Assembly (NCBI RefSeq): GCF_042675645.1
Contig: NZ_JBHTJH010000017.1
Span: 1,116,001 to 1,180,000, forward strand
Reading direction: 5' to 3'
From: Sungkyunkwania multivorans
GTDB lineage: Bacteria > Bacteroidota > Bacteroidia > Flavobacteriales > Flavobacteriaceae
Length of the DNA stretch: 64,000 nucleotides
In this document: one piece after another, positions 42,370 to 49,443 of the stretch
Layout: every line of letters begins with the position of its first letter
Position numbering within the stretch: the stretch's first letter is position 1
The notes under the pieces: model-generated
Told to the model about the DNA's origin: nothing
Databases searched by the model: none
Seen by the model: the letters and a program-made list of their open reading frames with translations, nothing else
Program-made: the position numbers and the translations under genes

Positions 42370-43209
42370 ATGAATAGATCGAATTTTAAAATCGTCAAAG
42401 CCTCAGGGGACATTGTTGATTTTTCCTTTGAAAAGCTAGAAGCTTCTTTAAGGCGCACCGGAGCCGAGGATGCCCTCGTATCTCATATTCTCACCACCGT
42501 TCAAGACGAACTATATAACGGCATCAGTACCAAGGAGGTCTATAACAGAGCGTATGCGTTGTTAAAGAAGGGGAAGTCCGTATTTGCCTCGAAGTATAAG
42601 CTTAAAAAAGCCATTTATGAGTTAGGACCATCGGGTTTTCCTTTTGAAAAATTCGTTGCCGCTATCTTGAAATACTCTGGATATGACGTAGAGGTGAATC
42701 TTGAACTTCAAGGGTCCTGTGTGACCCATGAAATAGATGTCTTAGCACAAAAAAATGGAGAAGCAACATTGGTCGAGTGCAAATTTCATGCAGATGAAGG
42801 TAGAAAATGCGATGTCAAGATTCCCCTGTACATTCATAGCCGATACAATGATCTAAAAGAACATTATAACAACAAAAACCTAATAAAACCACTTTCTCAA
42901 GGGTGGGTAGTGACCAATACACGCTTTACCTCACATGCACAGCAATATGGGAAATGCGTAGGGCTGTACCTCCTTAGTTGGGATTTTCCGAAGGAAAATA
43001 GCTTAAAGGCGCGAATCGATCGTCTTGGATTGTATCCGATTACCGCGGCATCACGGTTGACAAAATACGAGAAGCAATTTCTTTTAGATAGAGGCGTGGT
43101 ACTCTGCAGAGATTTACAAGCAAACGACTTTTATCTCGATCATCTGGGGATATCCGACACTAGGAAAGAAAATATCATAAAAGAGATACGACAACTCTGC
43201 ACATTTTAG
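42370..43209 (+). CDS. ATP-cone plus Mrr-like restriction endonuclease-fold protein
   Basis: 279 residues. Residues about 5-90 form an ATP-cone (FKIVKASGDIVDFSFEKLEASLRRTG), a nucleotide-sensing domain usually found in ribonucleotide reductases. Residues about 90-200 are a PD-(D/E)xK nuclease: Asp123 in THEIDVLA and Glu136-Cys-Lys138 in LVECKFH are the expected catalytic residues. A C-terminal part (about 215-279, EKQFLLDRGVVLCRDL) may be a helix-hairpin-like module. Probably cleaves DNA or RNA under nucleotide control. 2 nt before the MBL-fold RNase gene. Confidence 0.78.
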   Translation: MNRSNFKIVKASGDIVDFSFEKLEASLRRTGAEDALVSHILTTVQDELYNGISTKEVYNRAYALLKKGKSVFASKYKLKKAIYELGPSGFPFEKFVAAILKYSGYDVEVNLELQGSCVTHEIDVLAQKNGEATLVECKFHADEGRKCDVKIPLYIHSRYNDLKEHYNNKNLIKPLSQGWVVTNTRFTSHAQQYGKCVGLYLLSWDFPKENSLKARIDRLGLYPITAASRLTKYEKQFLLDRGVVLCRDLQANDFYLDHLGISDTRKENIIKEIRQLCTF

Positions 43210-43211
43210 CC

Positions 43212-44591
43212 ATGAAAACCGAAGTAAAAATTCATTTCTTAGGGGCCGCAGGGACGGTCACAGGTTCTAAGTTCGTGATAGCAACCCCGACTTTGAATAT
43301 CATGGTCGATTGTGGGATGTTTCAAGGCGTAAAGCAACTACGGCAGCTAAATTGGGAGCCATTACCATTCGATGTGTCCGATATCGATGTCGTTCTTTTG
43401 ACCCATGGCCATTTGGATCACGTGGGCTATTTACCACGACTGGTGAAGGCAGGATTTGAGAAGCAGATCATAGGGACTGCTCCAACCTTGGCTGTCGCTA
43501 AGATCATTTTACTCGATAGTGCGAAAATTCATGAGGAGGATGCCGAGAGGGCAAATAAGGAGGGGTATTCTTCTCACATGCCAGCATTGCCCTTTTACAC
43601 CATGGAAGAGGCCAAAAGGTGTATCGCTCTTTTTAGTCCGGAGCCAAAAGATGAGTGGATTACCTTATCTGAGAATATTTCCTGCCGATTTAGATATAAT
43701 GGCCATATCATCGGAGCTACTTTTATAGAGCTGGACATTTTTGGGAAGCGTTTTGTTTTTTCGGGCGATGTTGGCAGACCAGACGACCTTTTGCTATTCG
43801 GGCCAAAACGTCCGCAAAAAGCCGATTTCCTGTTCTTAGAAAGCACCTATGGCGATAGGCATCACCCGATCGAGGATCTCGAGGCCTTCTTTGTTGAACT
43901 GATAAACAAAACGATTCAACAGCAAGGTAAGCTCATCATACCCAGTTTTGCGGTAGAGCGCGCCCAAATGTTAGCTTACCTGCTTTGGAAACTTTATAAG
44001 AAAAACAAGATTCCCAATATTGATATTGTGATAGACAGTCCCATGGGAAGCAACGTTTTGGATCTATTTCAGCGGTTTCCTAATTGGCATAAGCTTCCAA
44101 AGGAGCAATATGCAGAAATGCGTCGCCATTTGAAAATAGTGAAAGACTATAGCGAAACCTGGAAGACCATCGATGATGCAAGGCCTAAGATCGTCATCGC
44201 TGGTAGTGGTATGGTCACTGGAGGGCGTGTTCTTACTTATTTGAAACAATTGATCGATGAGCCACACACCACCGTACTTTTGGTTGGTTACATGGCCGAG
44301 GGCACGCGTGGACGGTATCTTCTGGAAGGTGTTGATGAAATTAAGTTTTACGGAAAATATTATCCCGTAAGGGCAAAGATCATGCATCTTCAGTCGTTAT
44401 CTGCGCATGCAGATCAACTAGAGTTGTTGGGTTGGTTGTCAGCTATAGAAAAACCACCAACGCATGTATTCCTTGTCCATGGAGAGCCAGGGGCGACAGA
44501 TGCTCTTAGAGTAAAGCTAAAGGACGAATTTCAATGGGAAGCGATAATTCCAAGATTATACGAAGTTTTCACACTTAGTTGGGAATCATGA
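43212..44591 (+). CDS. MBL-fold beta-CASP ribonuclease
   Basis: 459 residues. Metal site HGHLDH (His65, His67, Asp69, His70), later His in YNGHIIGAT and SGDVGRPD; beta-CASP region in the middle (FAVERAQMLAYLLWKL, DSPMG) and IVIAGSGMVTGGRVLTYL, then LSAHADQLELL and the C-terminal HGEPGATDAL. This is the bacterial YSH1/RNase J-related group without a KH domain, likely an RNA exo- or endonuclease. Directly downstream of the ATP-cone nuclease. Its TGA stop overlaps the palindrome at 44589-44600. Confidence 0.9.
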   Translation: MKTEVKIHFLGAAGTVTGSKFVIATPTLNIMVDCGMFQGVKQLRQLNWEPLPFDVSDIDVVLLTHGHLDHVGYLPRLVKAGFEKQIIGTAPTLAVAKIILLDSAKIHEEDAERANKEGYSSHMPALPFYTMEEAKRCIALFSPEPKDEWITLSENISCRFRYNGHIIGATFIELDIFGKRFVFSGDVGRPDDLLLFGPKRPQKADFLFLESTYGDRHHPIEDLEAFFVELINKTIQQQGKLIIPSFAVERAQMLAYLLWKLYKKNKIPNIDIVIDSPMGSNVLDLFQRFPNWHKLPKEQYAEMRRHLKIVKDYSETWKTIDDARPKIVIAGSGMVTGGRVLTYLKQLIDEPHTTVLLVGYMAEGTRGRYLLEGVDEIKFYGKYYPVRAKIMHLQSLSAHADQLELLGWLSAIEKPPTHVFLVHGEPGATDALRVKLKDEFQWEAIIPRLYEVFTLSWES

Positions 44592-44600
44592 CTTTAATCA
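44589..44600 (+). promoter_or_regulatory. Crp/Fnr-type palindrome (TGAC-TTTA-ATCA)
   Basis: Perfect motif match that begins with the stop codon of the preceding gene. TACATTGG (7 of 8) at 44624-44631 starts 29.5 nt from the centre; predicted start near 44636, 25 nt before ATG 44661. Confidence 0.65.
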
Positions 44601-44660
44601 TTGATACAAGTTAATTTTCAACCTACATTGGAATTATAGTCATCTTGAAGTTGGGAAATC

Positions 44661-45089
44661 ATGAAAACATCAGATTCAATGGCCTTGCCATCAGAAAAGA
44701 AGAGAATAGAAGAATTGCATCGAGACTCCTTGAATTGGATTTCCGAGTTAGATTTTATAAAGGATGAGATAAGATTCTTTAAGAAGTTGTTGCGCTCTTA
44801 TTCTTTCGAACCAACAACGCCAAACTTATTCGAGAAATTGCAACTTTTTCGGCAACAGATGCAAGAAGTCCTTAACAGGAATATGGAAGATCTTGACCTT
44901 GTTCGTAAACATGAGAATCACCTGAGCGGCATGCAAGAATGTGACCAATTGGAATGTGACCAAGCATATCTACTGGAGCATGACCGTTTGGGCGAAGAGA
45001 TCGTAGGCCATCTAAAAAAATTCAAAAAGCTCAAAAAGAACATCTTTGAGTATACAGAGGGCATTCTTAAGGCCAGCAGGAACAAATAA
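44661..45089 (+). CDS. Hypothetical helical/coiled-coil protein
   Basis: 142 residues, highly charged and almost entirely helical (EKKRIEELHRDSLNWISEL, QLFRQQMQEVLNRNMEDL, LKKFKKLKKNIFEYTEG). Two Cys in QECDQLECDQAY. No signal peptide or membrane segment; no family recognised. Preceded by a Crp/Fnr-type promoter and followed after 9 nt by the cardiolipin synthase gene, so likely co-expressed with it. Confidence 0.6.
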   Translation: MKTSDSMALPSEKKRIEELHRDSLNWISELDFIKDEIRFFKKLLRSYSFEPTTPNLFEKLQLFRQQMQEVLNRNMEDLDLVRKHENHLSGMQECDQLECDQAYLLEHDRLGEEIVGHLKKFKKLKKNIFEYTEGILKASRNK

Positions 45090-45098
45090 TCGAACCCG

Positions 45099-46526
45099 AT
45101 GACTGTCGCGATAATTGTCATTTATGGGTTGATCACTCTTTGGGCTATTTTCAATCTCATTCTTTATGGTGCCAGACCGTCAAAATCACTCAGTTGGTTC
45201 GTGGTCATTCTTATGCTTCCGTTTTTCGGGGTATTGTTTTATGTGTTGTTTGGAATCAATCGTCGTAAACTAAAATTTTTCCGATTGAAACAAACCGAGG
45301 AAAGACAGTCTTACGATCTGCATTTGTCCGCTAAGCGGCAGAACAATGCCCAGATACCGCTTATGTCTAAAAAAGGATATAAGTTAATGAAGCTGATCAC
45401 GAAGAACGCAGGGCTTTATCCTTATCAGGGTAATGAAGTGACGATCTTAGAAGATGGCATAAAGACCTTTGAGATGATTCTCAAAGAGTTGCAAGCGGCT
45501 AGAAAATTCATTCATATTCAATTCTACATTTTTGAAGAGGGAGAACTCCTAGAGCGTTTATGTCAGGTTTTTGAAGAAAGGATCGCTGCAGGAGTGGAGG
45601 TGAGGATCATTTATGATGCTATAGGGAGTTTGGCCTGGAGGCGGAGTTCCATCAATAGGTTCAAAGCTTTGGGGGTTCAGGTATTTTCTTCGATGCCTCT
45701 CCGTTTGGGAAGCATTCTTTTTACGCTTAATTACAGAAATCACAGGAAGATAATCGTCATAGATGGTGTAGTTGGATTCACGGGCGGTGTCAATGTTTCT
45801 GACAAGTATATAAGATCTACAAATTCGTTGGGTGTTTGGGACGATATGCATTTGTGCATCAAAGGTCCTGCGATCAACGATTTGCATCGAATCTTCATCA
45901 AGGACTATTATTTTGCGAGTGATGACAAGGAAGATCTGCTGAATGAACGTTATCTTCCAAAGATTCCAGATCATGGTAAGACGATCGTGCAATTTGTCGC
46001 AAGTGGGCCAGATTCAAACTATTCGGCCATCATGCAACAATATATTATGCTCATCAATTTGGCCGAAGATTACATTTGTATTGCCAATCCTTATTTCATT
46101 CCAAGTATTGCTGTGATAGAGGCCCTTAAAATGGCAGCATTAAGCGGTATTAAGGTAAAAGTCCTCGTGCCTCGAAAATCGGATTCTTCCCTGGTAAAAC
46201 ATAGTATGTTCTCATATTTCGAAGAATTACTCAGTGCTAACATTGAGATCTACTTACATCGGGAGAAATTTTTGCACAGTAAGATGATGGTCATCGACGA
46301 TGAAATAGTGTCGGTCGGCTCTAGCAATTTCGATCATCGTAGTTTTGAACAAAACTTTGAAGCCAATGCGGTCGTTTATGATTCAATTATAGCTCGACTT
46401 GTCAAAGAGGATTTTCAGAATGACTGTAGTGAAAGTGTTTTACTAGACCTAGAGACGTTCAAAAAAAGGCCAATACGACATAAGTTGCTCGAAGGTTTTG
46501 CAAGGATGTTCAGTCCGTTATTATGA
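45099..46526 (+). CDS. cls: Cardiolipin synthase
   Basis: 475 residues. Two N-terminal membrane helices (about 3-22 and 32-52), then two phospholipase D motifs: NHRKIIVIDGVVGFTGG (HxK) and HSKMMVIDDEIVSVGSSNFD (HxK). Makes cardiolipin from phosphatidylglycerol at the inner membrane; cardiolipin supports respiratory complexes, which suits its place in this island. Probably driven by the palindrome at 44589-44600 with the preceding gene. Confidence 0.92.
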   Translation: MTVAIIVIYGLITLWAIFNLILYGARPSKSLSWFVVILMLPFFGVLFYVLFGINRRKLKFFRLKQTEERQSYDLHLSAKRQNNAQIPLMSKKGYKLMKLITKNAGLYPYQGNEVTILEDGIKTFEMILKELQAARKFIHIQFYIFEEGELLERLCQVFEERIAAGVEVRIIYDAIGSLAWRRSSINRFKALGVQVFSSMPLRLGSILFTLNYRNHRKIIVIDGVVGFTGGVNVSDKYIRSTNSLGVWDDMHLCIKGPAINDLHRIFIKDYYFASDDKEDLLNERYLPKIPDHGKTIVQFVASGPDSNYSAIMQQYIMLINLAEDYICIANPYFIPSIAVIEALKMAALSGIKVKVLVPRKSDSSLVKHSMFSYFEELLSANIEIYLHREKFLHSKMMVIDDEIVSVGSSNFDHRSFEQNFEANAVVYDSIIARLVKEDFQNDCSESVLLDLETFKKRPIRHKLLEGFARMFSPLL

Positions 46527-46563
46527 TACTAAAACATAGATAAATGGTCATCGGGACCTTCCC

Positions 46564-46739
46564 AAAAGCAAAAAGCCTCCTATTTTGATTGCTCAAAAAA
46601 AGGAAAGCTTTTCACCCCGAGGCCTCGGGGCTACTAAACCTATGTAAATCAGTGATTTACCATAAACAACACAACTGATCTTCATCGCCAAAAAAAGCTC
46701 CCACCTTGAGAGAGCTTCCTTAACTGTTGGCGGTCTGGA
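46564..46739. repeat. Direct repeat copy 1: tRNA-Asp 3' end plus downstream DNA
   Basis: 176 bp nearly identical to 47057-47226. Contains the terminator-like stem seen downstream of tRNA-Asp (46695-46717) and ends in the last 12 nt of the tRNA gene (46728-46739, CCA end and acceptor strand). Difference from copy 2: a 16-bp palindrome CCCCGAGGCCTCGGGG (46615-46630) replaces nine other bases, plus a one-base A-run difference and one substitution. The tRNA body is missing; beyond 46739 the sequences diverge. Confidence 0.9.
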
Positions 46740-46755
46740 TCCCGAGTACTCGGGA
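46740..46755. repeat. 16-bp perfect palindrome at the repeat edge
   Basis: TCCCGAGTACTCGGGA begins at the very base where copy 1 stops matching tRNA-Asp. It shares the CCCGAG/CTCGGG core with the palindrome at 46615-46630, and another CCCGAG follows at about 46758. The core may fold into alternative hairpins. Confidence 0.75.
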
Positions 46756-46782
46756 AACCCGAGACCGTGGGAATCATGCTTT

Positions 46783-47028
46783 TCATTTGGATGCGATCAT
46801 CCGTTCGTAGAACTCGCGACTCTTCTGGCGTTTTAGGAAGCGTTCCCTTTTGATGGCCTCGGTCTTTGTTGTGAAGACTTCGGAATATACCAAGACCCAA
46901 GGCATTCTCTTACTGGTGTAGCGACTCTTCCCGGTATTGTGCCTCAGTAATCTGTCGTCGAGGTCACTGGAGTATCCAGTATAGTAGGACCCATCTTTCT
47001 CGCTCTGTATGATATAGGTGTAGAACAT
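46783..47028 (-). CDS. Single-domain GIY-YIG endonuclease-like protein
   Basis: 81 residues from ATG 47028 (MFYTYIIQSEKDGSYYTGYS); the frame extends to 47064 but that adds an unlikely leader. YTYII...YYTGYS is the GIY-YIG core, with LRHNTGKSRYTSKRMPW and a Glu in TKTEAIKRERFLKRQK as the other catalytic regions. These small UPF0213/YhbQ-like nucleases are unusually frequent in Flavobacteria. It lies between two copies of tRNA-Asp flanking DNA, as a mobile or homing-like cassette would. Confidence 0.85.
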   Translation of the reverse strand: MFYTYIIQSEKDGSYYTGYSSDLDDRLLRHNTGKSRYTSKRMPWVLVYSEVFTTKTEAIKRERFLKRQKSREFYERMIASK

Positions 47029-47056
47029 GTATGGGAATATCGGTACGGAAACTGTT

Positions 47057-47226
47057 AAAAGCAAAAAAGCCTCCTATTTTGATTGCTCAAAAAAAGGAAA
47101 GCTTTTCATTGGTTTAACTACTAAACCTAGGTAAATCAGTGATTTACCATAAACAACACAACTGATCTTCATCGCCAAAAAAAGCTCCCACCTTGAGAGA
47201 GCTTCCTTAACTGTTGGCGGTCTGGA
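47057..47226. repeat. Direct repeat copy 2: region downstream of tRNA-Asp
   Basis: 170 bp, the partner of 46564-46739. Here the repeat continues into the intact tRNA-Asp gene. Offset between the copies is 487 bp at the tRNA end, so the duplicated unit is one tRNA 3' end, the terminator region and the GIY-YIG gene. Confidence 0.9.
47177..47204 (-). terminator. Terminator of tRNA-Asp
   Basis: On the minus strand AAGCTC (47204-47199) pairs with GAGCTT (47187-47182), followed by a T run (47183-47177). An identical stem is in repeat copy 1 at 46695-46717. Confidence 0.6.
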
Positions 47227-47291
47227 CGGGACTCGAACCCGCGACCCCATGCGTGACAGGCATGTATTCTAACCAACTGAACTACCAGACC
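47215..47291 (-). tRNA. tRNA-Asp (GTC)
   Basis: 77 nt read on the minus strand: acceptor GGTCTGG pairs with CCAGACC, D arm GTTCAGTTGGTTAGAAT, anticodon loop CTGTCAC with anticodon GTC, T arm GGTTCGAGTCC, discriminator G and an encoded CCA (47217-47215). All four stems close. Promoter at 47353-47383. Confidence 0.95.
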
Positions 47292-47352
47292 GTTGCTTGA
47301 TTGCGGACCTGCCCGACATAACGATATATCATTTATGTCATTCAGGCGGGTG

Positions 47353-47383
47353 CAAATATACACCCCTTTTTATATTGAACAAA
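47353..47383 (-). promoter_or_regulatory. Bacteroidetes sigma-A promoter of tRNA-Asp
   Basis: TTTG (47383-47380), spacer of exactly 19, TATATTTG (47360-47353) on the minus strand: a perfect TTTG-N19-TAnnTTTG promoter. It supports assignment of the genome to the Bacteroidetes and the -7 consensus used elsewhere. Confidence 0.85.
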
Positions 47384-47421
47384 TAAATTTTTGCAAAAAA
47401 TCGGAAAACATTTCAAGATCA

Positions 47422-48351
47422 TTAGGCAAATTGCTGTCGCTCCACCAAATAGGTGGTCAAAATCTTATTGAAATTCTCGTTGATATCTGCTTCGACATAT
47501 TTTATGCGATATTGTGCACACTTCATCTTGAGATTTTCAAAATAGGCCCGTACGGCTTCCTCATAATTATCTTTTATATTTTCTGCATAAAGATTGATGT
47601 ATTCTCCGGTTTCGACATCGATGAATCGCTTGGGACGATTATCAAAATCAAAGGAAAACTCCTTTGATTTGTCAAAAACATGGAAGAGTATCACTTCATG
47701 CTTATTGTATTTAAGGTGTCTAAGCGCTTCAAAGACCTTCTCGTCTTCGGTTTCTGTCTGAAACATATCGGTAAACAGAAAGATCATACTCCGACGATGG
47801 ATCTTTTCGGCTATTTGGTGCAAATAGGTATAGGTTTGAGTGGTTTTGGACGTATGTCTGTAAACGGCTGTCTTACTCAACATCTCCAATAACATTTGAT
47901 GATGACGCTCACTCCCTTTTTCGGGAGCATAATAATCATAATCATTTGAGTAAATACTCAGGCCAATGGCATCCCGTTGCCGCTTTAAAATGTTCATCAA
48001 CGATGCAGCTGCGAGGACCGAGAACCCTATTTTGTTCAGACTATTGATATTTAATTCCTTGACCGCCGGATAGTGCATCGAGGAGGAATTGTCTACGATA
48101 ATATGACATCGAAGGTTGGTTTCGTCCTCATATCGTTTCGTATATAATTTATCGGTCTTTGCAAACAGTTTCCAATCGATATGTCTGGTGCTCTCACCTT
48201 GATTGTAAATGCGGTGTTCGGCAAATTCTGCGGAAAACCCGTGAAAAGGACTTTTATGCATGCCAGAAATAAATCCTTCCACAACTTGCTTCGCAAGCAG
48301 TTCTAGATTTTTGAATCCCTGGGCCTTATTTAATTCACTTTGTAAATTCAA
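47422..48351 (-). CDS. DUF58 family protein
   Basis: 309 residues from TTG 48351. The open frame extends into clpP without a good start; TTG at 48351, 9 nt after the clpP stop, gives the usual N-terminus MNLQSELNKAQGF. HKSPFHGFSAEFAEHRIYNQGE is the DUF58 signature and CHIIVDNSSSMHY the vWA-like MIDAS region. DUF58 proteins usually partner with a MoxR ATPase in envelope or protein quality control; no moxR is nearby in the window. Confidence 0.82.
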   Translation of the reverse strand: MNLQSELNKAQGFKNLELLAKQVVEGFISGMHKSPFHGFSAEFAEHRIYNQGESTRHIDWKLFAKTDKLYTKRYEDETNLRCHIIVDNSSSMHYPAVKELNINSLNKIGFSVLAAASLMNILKRQRDAIGLSIYSNDYDYYAPEKGSERHHQMLLEMLSKTAVYRHTSKTTQTYTYLHQIAEKIHRRSMIFLFTDMFQTETEDEKVFEALRHLKYNKHEVILFHVFDKSKEFSFDFDNRPKRFIDVETGEYINLYAENIKDNYEEAVRAYFENLKMKCAQYRIKYVEADINENFNKILTTYLVERQQFA

Positions 48352-48359
48352 AATAAGAG

Positions 48360-48911
48360 TTAATTCTCTATGATCCCATCGACAATTCCGTAGGATACGG
48401 ACTCTTCCGCTCCCATCCAATGGTCCCTGTTGAAGTCTTTCATTACCTTCTCTACAGTCTGCCCACAATTATCTGCCAGGATCTTTGCACTCAACTCTTT
48501 GGTCTTGAGGATTTCCTGTGCCGTGATCTCTATATCGGAAGCTTGACCTCTTGCACCGCCGCTTGGTTGATGTATCATGACCCTTGCATGCGGATAGATA
48601 AAACGTCGTCCCTTTTCGCCTGCCGAAAGTAAGATCGAGCCCATAGAGGCCGCGAGGCCGGTGCATATAGTGGAAACGGGGCTTTTAATGGTTCTTATGC
48701 AATCGTACATGGCAAAACCCGATGTCACGTAGCCTCCGGGGCTATTGATATAAAGTTTTATCTCGGAAGTATTATCCAATAGATCGAGATACATCAAGCG
48801 ATCTACGACATGTTTTGCAGAAGCGTCATTCACCATTCCCCAAAGGAATATTTTGCGTTCTTCAAGTAATTTTTTTGCTATTTCGTCTTGAACTTTTTTC
48901 GATTTTTCCAT
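48360..48911 (-). CDS. clpP: ClpP-family serine protease
   Basis: 183 residues from ATG 48911; an in-frame upstream ATG (48953) is not typical. Catalytic Ser in GLAASMGSILLSAG, His in ARVMIHQPSG, Asp in DFNRDHWMGAEE. Length is slightly short compared with the main ClpP (about 195-220), which suggests a second ClpP paralogue; the partner Clp ATPase is not in the window. 38 nt... gap to trx upstream holds no further gene. Confidence 0.88.
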   Translation of the reverse strand: MEKSKKVQDEIAKKLLEERKIFLWGMVNDASAKHVVDRLMYLDLLDNTSEIKLYINSPGGYVTSGFAMYDCIRTIKSPVSTICTGLAASMGSILLSAGEKGRRFIYPHARVMIHQPSGGARGQASDIEITAQEILKTKELSAKILADNCGQTVEKVMKDFNRDHWMGAEESVSYGIVDGIIEN

Positions 48912-48989
48912 GTAAAATAATTTTCCTTCTAAAAGTAAAAAAGGTCTGGCCAAAAGCCAAACCTTTATAAATTTATTATGATGTATTGT

Positions 48990-49307
48990 TTAAATCAATG
49001 AATCCAATGCATCTGTATATGCATTCTTGGGAGCTACGCCTACTTGGCGACCAACCAATTCCCCATCTTTGAAAACAAGGACCGTTGGGATATTTCGTAC
49101 ACCGTATTTGGCAGCAAACTCTTGATTCGCATCAACGTCCACTTTGCCGACCACAGCTTTCCCGTCGTATTCATCACTCACCTGATCAATGATAGGTCCT
49201 ACCATACGACAAGGTCCACACCATGCAGCCCAAAAGTCAACCAGTACCGGTTTGTCACTTTTAAGGACTACATCTTCAAAGGTAGCATCTGTTATTTCTA
49301 AAGCCAT
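48990..49307 (-). CDS. trxA: Thioredoxin
   Basis: 105 residues, the size of standard TrxA. WCGPCR active site in FWAAWCGPCRMVGPI, cis-Pro in VRNIPTVLVF. General cytoplasmic disulfide reductase. Likely the housekeeping thioredoxin, unlike the one in the cco run at 28902. Confidence 0.93.
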   Translation of the reverse strand: MALEITDATFEDVVLKSDKPVLVDFWAAWCGPCRMVGPIIDQVSDEYDGKAVVGKVDVDANQEFAAKYGVRNIPTVLVFKDGELVGRQVGVAPKNAYTDALDSLI

Positions 49308-49443
49308 CTCTTAAAATTTAAATGTTCTTCTAATTGTTTACACAAAAGTAGTCAAATATTTCTCCAAACCTTACACGGCCAATAAGGTTTGTTTATGTAG
49401 TCATTAGCGCCAATAATTTAGTAGCCGCATCTGCGATTCTCAT

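Noticed and set aside
46728..46739. Possible second tRNA-Asp gene
   Set aside because: Only the last 12 nt of the tRNA (acceptor strand and CCA) are present; no anticodon or T arm follows.
46682..46900. Open frame on the minus strand sharing its C-terminus with another at 47169-47363
   Set aside because: Both are translations of the duplicated terminator/tRNA region; the shared ending only reflects the DNA repeat.
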